This document shows, in pieces, positions 32,801 to 43,902 of a stretch of DNA of 64,000 nucleotides. Position numbers and translations under genes: made by a program. The stretch comes from Beroe ovata (Eukaryota; Ctenophora; Nuda; Beroida; Beroidae): contig CAMPET010000133.1 in assembly GCA_946803715.1 (NCBI GenBank), positions 89,839 to 153,838 of the forward strand. Direction: 5' to 3'. Every line of letters begins with the position of its first letter. Positions within the stretch are counted from its first letter, which is position 1. The notes beneath the pieces are model-generated. The model was not told the origin of the DNA, did no database searches, and saw only the letters and a program-made list of their open reading frames with translations.

Positions 32801-34400
32801 TAACGTGGATTGCACTGACATCATATGCGATTTGTGGTTACGGTTCAAACTCGAGTCGTCGGCTGAAGACCTAGTTCACGAAGCAGTTAACATTCGGAAG
32901 ATATGGAGTTCCATGGTTAAAGATGTCCTCGATCACAGTGTGGTAATTCATTTGATCCTCGCGAAGAGGAGGAAAAAAATCCAAATTTGGAAATATTTTA
33001 GCCGAAAATCTTAAATTTCACAATATTTCTTCCTCTCAGACACTGATATATCAAAGCGGTTAAGCCGTTCATCAGGGATTCACCACTGGTTGAGATTTGA
33101 GAACCCGCCCATAGTGTTGCCCTTCTCCCCGCAGATTGATTACCGGGAGTTTTCCAAGAGACAGAGTCGTCTCCAGAAGAAAATCTCCAAGTTCTTACGG
33201 AGTGATGTGAAATATACACTCCATGTTGTGAAGAGTAGTGAAGTGAGCGGTCTTGTCAAGTACGATCGAGCTGTCAAGATGGACGACAATATCACAATAA
33301 ACGCGATTCAGGTTCGTATCTAAACCCCATATGACGTCATATCATATGTGGAAATATAAACTGACCAAGGAATGTTTGCTAGGATCATGTCACGAGTATT
33401 CGTTACTGTGGGCACTACCTCCTTTGACGAGCTCATCTCCACGGTGACATCTCCCTCGTTCCAAGAGGTTCTCTTAGCCCGAGGATTCACTCACATGACC
33501 ACGCAAATCGGACGGTATCAGGACCTCATAACGCCTATCACAGGCATGACAATCCGCCATTTTGACTACTCCTCCTCAATTCAAAACGAGATAAGATCAT
33601 CAGATCTGGTGATAGCTCATGCCGGAGCGGGTACTGCGTTAGAGGTGTTGCGCGCCGGTAAACCGCTCATTTGTGTGATAAACAACAACCTCATGGACAA
33701 TCATCAGACTGAATTAGCAGACGAGTTGTCACGGTTAGGTCACGTGTTATCCGCTACTCCGGAAAATCTGGGTGAGGTGCTCAGAGGTGCTTGTTTGGGG
33801 GAGCTTCAACCACTCCCGCCTGCTGATCCGAATGTTTTCAAGATGTTCATTGATTCAGTTGCCGTGTCATGATGACCTTTTATAGAGTGGTGTGACTTGC
33901 GAGAGTTCATGCATGACAGTCGTTGTTAATACGTGAGATTTTCAATTGTTAGAATTTCAGTGTGACGAAACTCAAAAGGGGTAGTTTGCATATGCGTTTT
34001 TGTATAATCAATGGTATTTGTAACCACACTACTGAATTATATGTTACTAGAATTATTTGAATAGAATTGAGTTTTTTCGTCTTACAAATTGCAGTACTTT
34101 CAGGAAACAGGTACATCAGAGATGGAAGTTTATCTCAAAAGACCCTGGAAGTGTAAGCTATGCGGAACCTCGGGTCTGTTCAGCCTCACTGAGAAGAGTG
34201 AACACTTGGCAAAGTGCCAGGAGATAGAGGAGGAGCAGGGACAGAAGGTGGACGAGGTGACGAAGAAGTGTGAGGCAGCAGAGACCAAGTCTCGCGGCAT
34301 ACCCACGAGGGAGTACTCGTGCGATAAGTGTGGGGAGGTGTTCCAGTTTACCAATGTAGAGATTCTCAGGCACATGAGAGAACATGATGTCAAAACGTGA
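26844..34400 (+). CDS. DHX34: DEAH-box RNA helicase DHX34
   Basis: Twenty exons: 26844-27252, 27449-27612, 28174-28296, 29067-29199, 29346-29490, 29729-29833, 30001-30072, 30160-30240, 30420-30549, 30635-30722, 30803-30914, 31081-31217, 31351-31460, 31620-31746, 31845-31987, 32083-32235, 32328-32547, 32782-about 32940, 33135-33311 and 34095-34400. Scaffold helicase of nonsense-mediated decay that helps recruit UPF1 kinase. Motifs: [16 protein letters not shown] (split DE|VH across exons 3/4), [35 protein letters not shown]. The HA2/OB region follows. The last exon holds the DHX34-specific pair of zinc fingers (CKLCG...C and [22 protein letters not shown]). The exon 2 donor is CAG|GCGAGT, a GC-AG intron. 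ALG13 lies inside the last intron. Confidence 0.92.
27650..28022. repeat. 104-bp satellite array in DHX34 intron 2
   Basis: CATGACGTAC recurs at 27751, 27855 and 27959, exactly 104 bp apart, with a partial copy on the left. Each unit reads GTGGTGTCAG(C/T)AAGTT(A/G)TGACGAATGA, a short spacer, then TTCGTC(A/G)CAGAGGCC. The TGACGAA and TTCGTCA words face each other as an imperfect palindrome. The same family makes up the right end of the window. Confidence 0.9.
28297..29066. other. DHX34 intron 3
   Basis: Long intron with no ORF of its own. A GC-rich patch at 28838-28886 has facing GCGCGATAAACT and AGTTTATTTTGCGCGC, a possible short fold-back. I saw no convincing target duplication. Confidence 0.4.
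30303..30361. mobile_element. 41-bp palindrome with 9-bp near-TSD in DHX34 intron
   Basis: Positions 30318-30347 form a perfect 30-bp palindrome (centre TGCATTAATGCA). Beyond an A/A mismatch it extends to GGGG/CCCC. AATGTCGAC (30303-30311) and AATGTCGGC (30353-30361) flank it directly with one mismatch. The structure matches the larger fold-back element at 8.6 kb. Confidence 0.6.
33387..33872 (+). CDS. ALG13: UDP-GlcNAc transferase subunit ALG13 (short form), nested
   Basis: 161 aa from the ATG at 33387 ([16 protein letters not shown]); an in-frame ATG at 33372 would add five residues. Catalytic half of the ALG13/ALG14 enzyme that adds the second GlcNAc to dolichol-PP-GlcNAc on the cytosolic face of the ER. 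Landmarks: [40 protein letters not shown] (UDP-GlcNAc-binding Gly/His loop), [21 protein letters not shown]. The length fits the yeast-like and short animal form; there is no OTU or Tudor extension. The gene lies complete and intronless in the last intron of DHX34 (33312-34094), same strand, so it needs its own promoter or arises by alternative processing. Confidence 0.88.
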   Translation: MSRVFVTVGTTSFDELISTVTSPSFQEVLLARGFTHMTTQIGRYQDLITPITGMTIRHFDYSSSIQNEIRSSDLVIAHAGAGTALEVLRAGKPLICVINNNLMDNHQTELADELSRLGHVLSATPENLGEVLRGACLGELQPLPPADPNVFKMFIDSVAVS

Positions 34401-34433
34401 ACTTGTAACGTGCGCGAAATTTTGAAAGCGTGA

Positions 34434-34544
34434 ACATATTGGGGGATGCCGATGCAGTGGAAATGGCGAATTTTCCATTTTTTTCACCCAATTCATCATG
34501 AAAATTTTTCGCCATTTTTCATCATCGGCATCGCCCCACGTATT
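34434..34544. mobile_element. 97-bp fold-back element 3' of DHX34
   Basis: GGGGGATGCCGATG...AAATGGCGAA (from 34441) pairs with TTCGCCATTTTT...CATCGGCATCGCCCC (to 34537), about 35-bp arms with a few mismatches and a short AT-rich loop. ACATATT (34434-34440) and ACGTATT (34538-34544) flank it, a possible 7-bp target duplication with one mismatch. It starts 40 bp after the DHX34 stop codon and could be transcribed in its 3' UTR. Confidence 0.55.
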
Positions 34545-34767
34545 ATGATACGTGGAAGTATGATGAGATGAAGGTCAAAACTGACCGATGGATTGGGCCA
34601 ACATAAATAACCCTATTTGGTACAATAACATTCAGAAATTTTATTTTGTCTCGTGCTATTACTTCTGGCTTTGATTCTATTTACATTATTACTGTTTCCT
34701 CACTATTATACTTCCAGATTCCCTCCCTCCCCCTTGAATCCTCACCCGCTATGCTCATCATAGGATA

Positions 34768-37700
34768 ATGGGTGCCTCAGAGTCAATTCCCATAAACGAT
34801 TCCCAGCTGCAAATTTACCAGGACGAGACTTTCTTCACCCGAAAAGAAATTCGTCACATCTACAAACAGTAATATTTTGATTTATATACAAATTTTCATC
34901 ATTTGTGGAAATTAAAAATACTTTTTCATTGGATGAAACTGTCTTTTCCCTCTAGATTTGAGAAGTTGAACCAAGATAAAGTGAGAGAAGCATTTGTTGC
35001 CGAGAATTACAACGTCAAGATGAATTATGATGAGGTCATACAGCTAGCTGAGTTGAGAAACAGCCCATTCAAAGACAGGATTTGCAAGGTAAAATCTGAC
35101 GCTTGTCAGGCAGCGGCTTTTTCTTTTTTCTGTCGAAAACTTCATTCTTGCGGCACTGGGGCTACAGACGAAAGTGGGCCCATTGTAGAAATTTGTCTTT
35201 TGACAAACGCTCTGAATGATACGCTCGAAATGTAGAATATAATTGGATTCGAGCAAATGTTGAGTGACACGCTGTACTGACAGAATAGCATGAACCAACT
35301 TCGTATTGACTCCATTTTGGATAGTATAGCTGGGTTCCCTGAAAATTAATATCGTGAAATGTCACCAAACGATATCTTGTTACCATGACAATTACCTACG
35401 TTACTACTTAGTATTACCAGTTACCAGTATGGGATATATTGTGTTACCATGACAACGTTACCATGACAACGTTACCACGTGGTCCATGAACAACACACGT
35501 ACCTGACACACTCATGAGGATGAGGCTATTGAAGGGGAGGAGAGAAAGAACCTCCATGTAAACCACGACCGTCAACATAACGAGTGGTTTCCTCACGTTT
35601 TTTATGGAGTTGTTGGACCTCCTGTTGGCCATGAACACTGCAATCTGTATCTGCTTGTTTAGCACCACTATGAAAAGCAGAGGAATCACGTTGAATATGA
35701 CTGAGATGTATCGACCGGATCTGAAATGAGGCGGTGTAATAATGGAATTTCAGAATGAGGGAGACATAGCATGGAAAACCGAGTTTCCAGTTTATCAAGC
35801 AAGGGATGTAGATTACCTGTTCACAAGGAATACGTCTGTTATGCAGGTCAGAGCCTGTGGCGTATACACGGCCGTGGCATGCAAAGTGGAGTAGATCAGC
35901 AGACTCATGGAGGTGATGGTCAGAGTTCCAAGCACAGCCGACATCAGCAGTTTCATGCTGGGTTTCCGGGTTCTAGGCTGTCGTATGCGCCATGATCTGT
36001 ATACTGATAGGACGAGGACGAGCCAAGTTCCGTTCAGGACAACAAGGAAGCCGCTCTGGGCACTGATGTAGCACACAACGGGTCCGAGGATCCACTTGCC
36101 GGCTATCAGTGTCACGAGGATAGTGAAGTAGACCAGGACCACGCCTATCATATCACAAGCTGCGATAATTTCTATCAGAGTCTTGCTCACCGGCTCCAGT
36201 TGTAGGGCGTTGTCGGTCAAGGATCCGTACAGGACAGCGAAGTTACCTAGAACAATTCAGGGTACACGTGAGAATTATACGAAAAAAAAGGTTTTTCCAT
36301 GTTGAGGCGTTGAGTTAATATACCATCCTAAATTCAATTCGCTGACAACTCACCAACGAGTCCGAAGAAACATATTGCTGCTGTTACCAAAGTGAGAGTT
36401 GGTCCCACAAAGGGTGACCAGTTGATCGTGAAATCTACTCCGGCTTCAGAGATATTCACCCAATGCGAGTATTCCATCTTACTGGGGATGTAAATCAATG
36501 ATCACTTATATTCCAACAGAACGAAGTGGAATTACAGTAAACACTCCGTTTTACTGAGCAGCTGATGGGTGTCGTAAGATCGAATGAAGGGTAATGGCAA
36601 CTGCATTATCATCAGGTATCGAGCAGTTTAAATAGTTGATCAAGAAAGTTACGTGGTTACCATCTTAAAGACGTAGTTCCCAGATAAAATGCTTACAAGA
36701 CGAATTAAACCGCTACATCGCGAATCAAGCGAGCTGATAGCACCCACTTTCTATGAAATTGAATTAATGAATGTCAATCAAAATGATTTGTTCAAGCGGT
36801 CGCCATGAAACAGAAGTTAAACATAATGGAGCTTTAATTGAGAGCTTGCAATTAATTGGTATTTACTAGCAAGCGCGTAGACAGTTGCATCAAATTAAAC
36901 CGTCAAATTAAACCGATTTGAATTGTTCCACTTATGAGTCACGGGGTGCTTTGTATGAAACCGAACTATTTCAGTGGTAATGGAACTCTAGTGTTAGAAC
37001 ATGGCAGACACGGCGCTATGATCCATAATGTAGTATGCTGATGCATGATATGATTGCACCGGATACTACGTTGACGCATCTTGACATTTGACAAGTTATG
37101 TTGGCTTCAGCTTCAAGTTCAACAGACACTGGCGTCTTGGAATGACACATCCTATGAGGCATCCTATGAAACATCCTATATGAGACACATCCTATTAGAC
37201 ATGATGATACTGGAGTTTTTAGCCAATACTACCCCATATATACCCCACAGACCCATAGACATTAGACACCATCTAAGTGATCCCTGGACCAAGCCCGCGT
37301 AAATGATACGGGTCCCTCAGACTATTTAGTATTGAAATATGCTGTTTAGTAAGGCAAGATTATGGACTCGTGTTAACAAAAAAAGAAAAGAATGATACCG
37401 GCCAATACTTAAAACATCAAATTTGCGACAAATAATAAACTAGTAAGAAATTAACTTTAATTAAGAAACTGTAGAAGTTAACAAATGTCATAGTTGTTAC
37501 AATGTCGAAATTTCAAAATAATGTAAATATTCAACAAATATTAAGTGAGAAAAAAATCTATCATTATGTAACTTTAAATCTATTCAGTCCAACTAAGTCA
37601 GCTTAGGTTGTAAAAATGAAGGCAATCTTCGACTTTATCTAAATCCAATGGACTTACTGACTTAACGACTCCGAAATCAAAAATCGAGATTTTTGCTGAA

Positions 37701-39933
37701 ACGCTCGCTTTTGAATTGACACATATAGCCTATAGGGCGAAAAATAAAGTGATCGTCAGAAAAAGGATGCTTGATGGTTACTGGTGTGAGCTTGCCTTCA
37801 AGTGTGCATACATCACAAACAGCACATCACAAACAGCAAGGGTGCCCTATAACTGCTGTCAATGATTTTAGCAGATTGGGCACAAATTGAGTCGTGACAT
37901 CAAAAAGCACATGGCACTCTTCTATAGCTTGTGGCGTAATCAATTAGGGGGATAAAGGGGAACTTTGGAAAAGTCTCCCAAGATTTCTGCGGTTCCGCAA
38001 GGTTCCCCATGATCCCCCATCAATACCCTCTGAGGCAATACGAGTGACAAAATTGGGGAAAATTGCAGGTGTTCTCTGAGGATATGTCTGGCGATATGAC
38101 ATTCAGTGACTTCCTGGATATGCTAAGTGTAATGAGCAACCAAGCTCCCAAAGATCTAAAAGCAGCGTACGCTTTCAAGGTAAGATATAATAACGATAAT
38201 GTAATATATAGTTGGTGTGCCATTATAGTAGAGCAGTCTGAGCTAATGTAACACATGATCAGCTTATCAATCGTCATGATAGTCAGTGTAGTAGCCTGCT
38301 CAGAAAGCTGAATGCATGGAAATTGGAAGTCAAACCGAATACCGATTCTAGATTTATGATATTCGATAATAACTTATCACGCATGTCTACCTAGATTTAC
38401 GACTTCAATGACGATGGTGAGATTGACCGCATGGATCTGGACGAGCTGGTGAACCGTGTCACGGGATTCGACATGAAGACAGAGGACGTCGATGGAATTG
38501 TGGACGAGGTCCTCAAGGAGTGTGACCTCGACGAAAATGGGTATTTGTTATTATATGTATGCCATTATTGCTCGCAATATATCAACATTCACAAGAAATT
38601 ATTGAACCGACGTTGATCCCGGAAAATCATATCATGGCAAAGTCATGGAATTCATTAATTTGTGTCTGGAGTAGAGATATTGGCACGGGATCACTTCTAT
38701 GACACATGACATCTATAGTATCTGAGCAAAGCCCATATTATACACAATATCATTATAGGCAAGCACCATGGATATATTGCTTTTGCCGAGAGAAAAATTG
38801 CTTGTCGAATATAGCTATTGATGGATTTTTATGTTTTAGTTTTATATCAACAGACGCGCGGGTTTTTGAGCCACAAATATAAAGCTGCCTAACCATTAAA
38901 TACTAGGGCATGCCAGACAATAACGGTTTTGAATATATGATATTGTTTATGCCTTATAGAGGTGATGGGAACTAAAGCACTCAAAAATGCACGTGCATGC
39001 ACGTGGTGTATTAGTGTAGAGCTCGGGGGAAAACAGAGGGATGAAAACTGAATAGGATAGTGAATAGTTATACTCGTAGTGGAAGGTAGTCATATGGGTA
39101 TTTTACCTCTCCCCTCCCGCGCTATTTTACCCTCTGAGTCCCCCCAATCCCATTTGTCATCCATTGTCTGTGATTCTCCCATTCAGATGCAGGGCAATCA
39201 CTATAATCGCCTCGGTTTTCCCCTTATCCAGCATTTAAAGTGGTTATATATTCGGTACGGATTGGAATTGTGTTATATGATGTGATGGAATATTCTGACA
39301 TTATAACATGCTAAATAATTCTGACATTATGACATGCTTGATATGGCGGTAAAAGGTGATGTTGGATCACATCGCTTAACAACATATCACTTGAAAACAT
39401 CACTCGATAAAACTGACGTCGCTGATCGTTTTCCATTTGTTAATATGCACATCATATCCCTTTGCAATTGAGGGGCAATATATATTTCTCCATTTGTAGA
39501 GTGGCAAATTGAAAATGGAATAGGTACCACACCTAGAGCAGTCATACTTCCAGAAAATATGATGAGTTTCATAATTTGATATCATGGATAAATATCATTT
39601 GTTCACATATTATTATGATCATAAAAAGATCGGAGTTAAATCTGTGCAAGTGGTCGAACTTGAAGTGAAACGGAATTGGATTGGTTTAAGGGAAGCCATG
39701 AGATTCAAGTTTTGAAACTAATCCTAAAGTAACATGTTTACATGACCCCCTACCGAGTTCCGACCCTCATCTGGCATTTAGGGTGTGTTCAGCGTTTAAG
39801 GGGGAATTAAGGATACGTTTATATTAATTCGTATTAACCACCCTACTATTTCAGGACCATATCAAGCGCAGAATTTGAGGATATCGTACAGAAATGTCCG
39901 GAGTTCACTTCACACTTCAACATTGAGGTGTAA
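34768..39933 (+). CDS. Calcium and integrin-binding (CIB) family EF-hand protein
   Basis: Five exons: 34768-34868, 34956-35088, 38069-38179, 38395-38540 and 39855-39933. Phases join as KQ-FEKL, ICK-VFSED, FK-IYDF and NG-TISS. MGASES at the N-terminus fits N-myristoylation at Gly2. YQDETFFTRKEI is the CIB signature. EF-hands 1-2 are degenerate; EF3 (DFNDDGEIDRMDL) and EF4 (DLDENGTISSAEF) look calcium-competent. Overall it resembles CIB2/CIB3 and CIB1 about equally, so no number is assigned. Family roles include integrin tail binding and, for CIB2/3, TMC channel complexes. Intron 2 is nearly 3 kb and contains a complete GPCR gene on the opposite strand. Confidence 0.85.
35142..36477 (-). CDS. 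Rhodopsin-family-like GPCR nested in CIB intron
   Basis: Four exons on the minus strand: 36354-36477, 35817-36246, 35503-35720 and 35142-35338. They join as FFGLVG-NFAVLYG, LVNR-SGRY and MSVSG-NPAIL. Seven hydrophobic segments are present, with the TM1 GN motif, an N-glycosylation site near the start (WVNIS), and TM7 CSNPIIFYISS (NPxxY as NPIIF). At the DRY position the sequence reads YRS (SVYRSWRIRQP), which keeps the Arg. The tail is short (VKRQISTMGPLSSVAPVPQE). No ligand is predictable. The whole gene lies between CIB exons 2 and 3 (35089-38068). Confidence 0.75.
36478..38068. other. Rest of CIB intron 2 and GPCR upstream region
   Basis: AT-rich with no coding run. A short direct repeat CATCCTATGA/CATCCTATAT lies at 37150-37195. 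It must hold the promoter of the nested GPCR. No mobile element recognised. Confidence 0.4.
38990..39005. other. 16-bp double E-box palindrome
   Basis: CACGTGCATGCACGTG is a perfect palindrome of two CACGTG E-boxes, in CIB intron 4. It may be fortuitous. bHLH-type factors bind CACGTG. Confidence 0.35.
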
Positions 39934-40650
39934 CGTGGCCGTGTTACACCGTTACCACACTGTAACCATATGTTACCAAGACGTGTTACAGTGTAACAAT
40001 TGCAGATAAGTATTACTGATAATAGATCAGTGATCATGTAAACTGTAGGTATAGAAATGATCAACCCAAAAACGATAATACTGTTGACATTAGTGAAGTT
40101 ATCTCTCTCTCTCTTTAGCTCCGTACTCTCTGCATGTTCATAATGCCACACCTTTTTCTCCGAATACTATATAAGCGTGTGATTGTGTGAATGCACCTTA
40201 CAATGCAATGGCAATCATGTTCGGGCATTACACTGTATACTCTGTTTATGCCCATCTAAGTGCAAAATAATACAAATTAAATAATACAATTCAACCGAAT
40301 CTTAATAGCCTAGAAGCTATTGTTTTTAATCAGACAGACTATTTTATTCCTTAATTTAGTTTATAGATTCTTTGTAAATAGTTATGTGTTACGTTATTTC
40401 TGCTCTTTTAGATGTAAATATTAGACTATCAGACGTATTTCAATCATTTTGTTTGGTTTCCACCATCAAAAAGCATACTTTGTATCATGTAGAATCGATG
40501 TAGATTGATCAATCGATGGAAACTGGTTAATGGTTCGCCATGATTATTGTCAGCTATCATATGGTCACTGATAACTGATTATTTACGGATAGATCTACTT
40601 ATCATGACAGCTACTAACCCCCTCTCCCTGTCAATAGGAAATCCATGTGA
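39934..40650. other. Intergenic with GTTAC/GTAAC words
   Basis: Right after the CIB stop, 39940-39995 repeats GTGTTACAC, GTTACCA, GTAACCA and GTGTTACAGTGTAAC. The rest is AT-rich, with AATAAT-type 3' signals, and no ORF. The FBXO21 promoter lies at its right end. Confidence 0.45.
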
Positions 40651-42306
40651 ATGCTTCTAGACCTACCCTCCGAGCTCACCGAGCACATACTCTCCTACCT
40701 CTCCCTCCCCGACCTCCTGACGATAACCACCGTCTCGGTGCGACTGTGTGAAGCTGTCCGACATTCCCACCCCCTGTGGTCACTCCACCTGACCGTCAGG
40801 AAGCTGACACTCCCCCAGGATGAGGGCTCCCCCTGCTCCCTAGCCCGGTTCAGGACCAGGTATGGACAAGTCAGGGAGTTGGCGCGGTATCTCACCGCGT
40901 TGTCTCACCGGCACATATACGCCCCCGTCATTGAGATAGATCTGGAGGACGAGTTTGTTGTATCGTGCTATTCCGACCCTGAGAACCGGGAAATTGCTAT
41001 CCGGTATCTACGAGATATCGTGACGTCATCCAACGAGTACACGAAGCTCACTGCTCGGTTATACGCGAGACAAGTCCTCGTCGCACTCGCACAGCTGGAC
41101 ATCCTGTCCGATCTCCACAGCACCTCCACAAGGAGTCTCTTCTCCTCATCTCTCCTCATTTCCCGGTGGATTGGGGCGTGTCTGTTCGAGCCGGCCATCA
41201 TTCACCGGTCTGTTGATCTGGAGTGTATCCCGGTGGAGGAGACTATAGAGGAGCTGGTCCAGCAGTGTAGGAACCGGATCAATGCGAATTCGAGGATCGA
41301 GGAAATTCTGGAGATAATCAATAAAGTTCTGTATGAGGACTTTGGTTTGAGGACCAGCCAGGGCGTTAGCTTTTACAACTTTGGTAATAACAGAACTGAC
41401 AGAGTGCTGTATAATCGGAAAGGGATACCTATCACCATGGCGTTAATCTACCACGAGATAGGGACGAAGTTGGGCATCACACTGTCACTGATCAACTTCC
41501 CCCGTCGATTCCTCCTCTCTTTCACCAACTCTGACGGAGCTACCATGTATCTGGACTGTTACAGCGGCGGAGAGATTATGTCCCGATCACAGTGCCTCGA
41601 GTTGTGCCCCATTTCCGATATCGCTGATAATGACGCATACTTCCAGTCTGTGAGTGGTGATGTGGTCCTGGCTCGACTCCTCAGAAACACAATTGCGTTT
41701 ATCCAGATGCGTCCACCCCCCGCGTTTAATCACAGGGAATTTTTCATCCTCAATCTGTACAAACTCATGACATACGTGTTTCCATCAGACTTAGACTCAG
41801 CAATTCATGCCGTCAGTTTGTCCCAAGACCTGGGTATCAGGTGCAACTTTCTCCGGCGATTCAAGCACATCCTCTCGGAGAAATGGGGTCAGTACGAGAA
41901 GATGATTGACAATGTAGAGGCTTCCCTCAAGCGGAACATGACCCGTGAGAAGCCCACCAAACCGGATATTGTGAAATTTGACATCGGTTCCGTTATGCTG
42001 CACAAGCGGTACAATTACACGTGCGTTCTGTACGGATGGGACGAGATATGCTCCATGAGCCCACAATGGGAGCTACAGAACGGCGTATCTAATCTCGAGT
42101 ACCAGGGCAATCAGCCGTTCTACCGTGTCCTGGCCGAGGACGGGAGCGAGCGGTATGTCGCCCAGGAGAACCTCCTAGAGACGAGGAGTGTGTTTATCCC
42201 ACACAGGGATATCGGGAAATACTTTGACTTGTACGACGGCGAGAGATTCGTCCCGAACTCTGCTCTGAGGTCGATATACTCCTACCTCCGGGCGCAGGGA
42301 CCTTGA
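40651..42306 (+). CDS. FBXO21: F-box only protein 21
   Basis: 551 aa in one exon. Substrate receptor of an SCF (SKP1-CUL1) ubiquitin ligase. Domains: F-box at residues 1-45 (LPSELTEHILSYLSLPDLLTI); a central transglutaminase-like fold (about 200-330, with SFYNFGNNRTDRVLYNRKGIPITMALIY); a C-terminal YccV/hemimethylated-DNA-binding-like domain (about 445-540, with FDIGSVMLHKRYNYTCVLYGWD and QPFYRVLAEDGSERYVAQENL). That domain order is specific to FBXO21. The start is the first ATG after an in-frame TGA-containing leader (CCATGTGAATG). Codon use is more GC-rich than in neighbouring genes. Confidence 0.92.
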   Translation: MLLDLPSELTEHILSYLSLPDLLTITTVSVRLCEAVRHSHPLWSLHLTVRKLTLPQDEGSPCSLARFRTRYGQVRELARYLTALSHRHIYAPVIEIDLEDEFVVSCYSDPENREIAIRYLRDIVTSSNEYTKLTARLYARQVLVALAQLDILSDLHSTSTRSLFSSSLLISRWIGACLFEPAIIHRSVDLECIPVEETIEELVQQCRNRINANSRIEEILEIINKVLYEDFGLRTSQGVSFYNFGNNRTDRVLYNRKGIPITMALIYHEIGTKLGITLSLINFPRRFLLSFTNSDGATMYLDCYSGGEIMSRSQCLELCPISDIADNDAYFQSVSGDVVLARLLRNTIAFIQMRPPPAFNHREFFILNLYKLMTYVFPSDLDSAIHAVSLSQDLGIRCNFLRRFKHILSEKWGQYEKMIDNVEASLKRNMTREKPTKPDIVKFDIGSVMLHKRYNYTCVLYGWDEICSMSPQWELQNGVSNLEYQGNQPFYRVLAEDGSERYVAQENLLETRSVFIPHRDIGKYFDLYDGERFVPNSALRSIYSYLRAQGP

Positions 42307-43150
42307 TGCATGGGTACAGAGGGGGTTGAAAAGTTGTTTGCTCAGTGCACATCATGGGTTATATTGTGGTACGTGTAAATTTTCCGTGACAAATTTGTGA
42401 GGTGTCATGAACTTTGCTGGTAGGAAAACTGAGTAGGTTCTTCATCGCTGATTTGATCCTTGTCAAGTTTTTTGTGTATTACAACTACAAGTTTGTTTCA
42501 TAGTCGTGTATTTCTCGGTAATCACTTGGAGGTTTAGTTGATTCAGTAAAACGACAGATTTGAATGGTTTTCAACATAATCAGAAGTCGCTGTTGAACAC
42601 TGAACAGAAAACTTAATTGATTTTTTAAATAATCCAAAATTTGAGAATCTTTTTTATTTTAAACGCTTCACATATTACCGTGTTTTCATCATGGAGGAAG
42701 GGTCCCAATGTCTTTGATTAAGTTTCACTAGTACCAATAATGGTGAAAAACTCTGTTTCTTGACTTGAGACATTGGTGACCCTTCTCTCAAATTTATTTT
42801 TTACTTGGTCGAATTATTCATTGATGTTATTATTCATTATTCATGCTTAAGTAAAATTAATTAACTAACATACTTCCCAGCAGCTAGCAAAATGTATGAT
42901 AGTGTGCAAAAAGGAGGAATATACGCACTCTTAGTCCGCTGTTGCTGTAGTGAGTTTACTCAACTAACCCAATTATTTAGTCAATATTAATATTTTAACT
43001 CTTGGAAATATTTCTTTTCCAAACCAGGGATCGCTAATAACATTGTCATGGAACGACAGATGCCATAGCTTCAATGATAACTATGACATCACTGTCGCAT
43101 AAAGTTGTCAATGTATATTTATGGAAACTGATATAAGCAAAGGCGCACAA
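42307..43150. other. Intergenic between convergent genes
   Basis: AT-rich, no ORF or repeat. Probably the 3' UTRs of FBXO21 (+) and the EF-hand gene (-). Confidence 0.45.
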
Positions 43151-43902
43151 TTAATTCCTGGTGGATTTCCATTTTCCGAATCGGGTGTTCTTCTTGGCGA
43201 CTGCATGCTCGGCGTCAGAGTCACTGCTTGTACCACTGCTGGAGTCACTCTCCTTGGGCATGTCTCGCATCTTCTGTAGCTCCTTCAAGTGATCCAGCTT
43301 TATCTTCCTGTAACATATACAGCAGGGTATTATAGTGGACAGTGGTCTCTAAAGGGTTATGCCACCCTTATTATTAAGATCATATATTCTAACGCCCAGC
43401 TGTAGCCTTCCAGCCTTCTCAATATGATTTGACAATATGCACTGACTCACGTTTGCGCTCTGAAGAATGGTTTGAATTCATTGGCATTGATGTGGCCACT
43501 CTTATCCTTATCCAAGGAGTCGAACAAATCATCGATAGCTCCGAAATCATGTATTTCCAGGTCAACTTGAAGAATTTTCTGAGAAGAGGCATCGGTTACC
43601 CACATACTTTTACTAGCTAGTCCTTCTCACATTCAGCATGGCAATATGACAGTATAGCGATGTTCGAATACATCTAACGGCAGCAATGAATCCTTCTTGG
43701 CTCCCTCATGTCACCTGAACCTATATCACGTGGAAAACTGGGTGGATCACGTGCATGATTATACCTGAAACTCGGCTCTGCTTATCTCGTGATCGTTGTT
43801 CATGTCGGAGTTACTGATCAGTGCATGGACTGTCTTAGTAAGGAGCTCCTCGTCATTCACTATCTTAGTCAGAACCACTATCTTCTTATCTAACTTTCTC
43901 AT
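43151..43902 (-). CDS. Small EF-hand protein with serine-rich tail
   Basis: Three exons: 43765-43902, 43451-43578 and 43151-43307, about 140 aa. Two EF-hand loops: DMNNDHEISRAEF at the end of exon 1 and DKDKSGHINANEF in exon 2 (the second is canonical). The tail carries SDSSSGTSSDSDAEH then a basic end (KKNTRFGKWKSTRN). Splice sites are canonical (GT at each donor, CAG at each acceptor). I do not recognise the orthologue. It may be a lineage-specific calcium sensor; calmodulin itself is excluded by length and by the tail. Confidence 0.7.

Noticed and set aside
38990-39005. Double E-box palindrome as a regulatory element
   Set aside because: A single 16-bp palindrome deep in an intron is not enough evidence; kept only as a low-confidence site.
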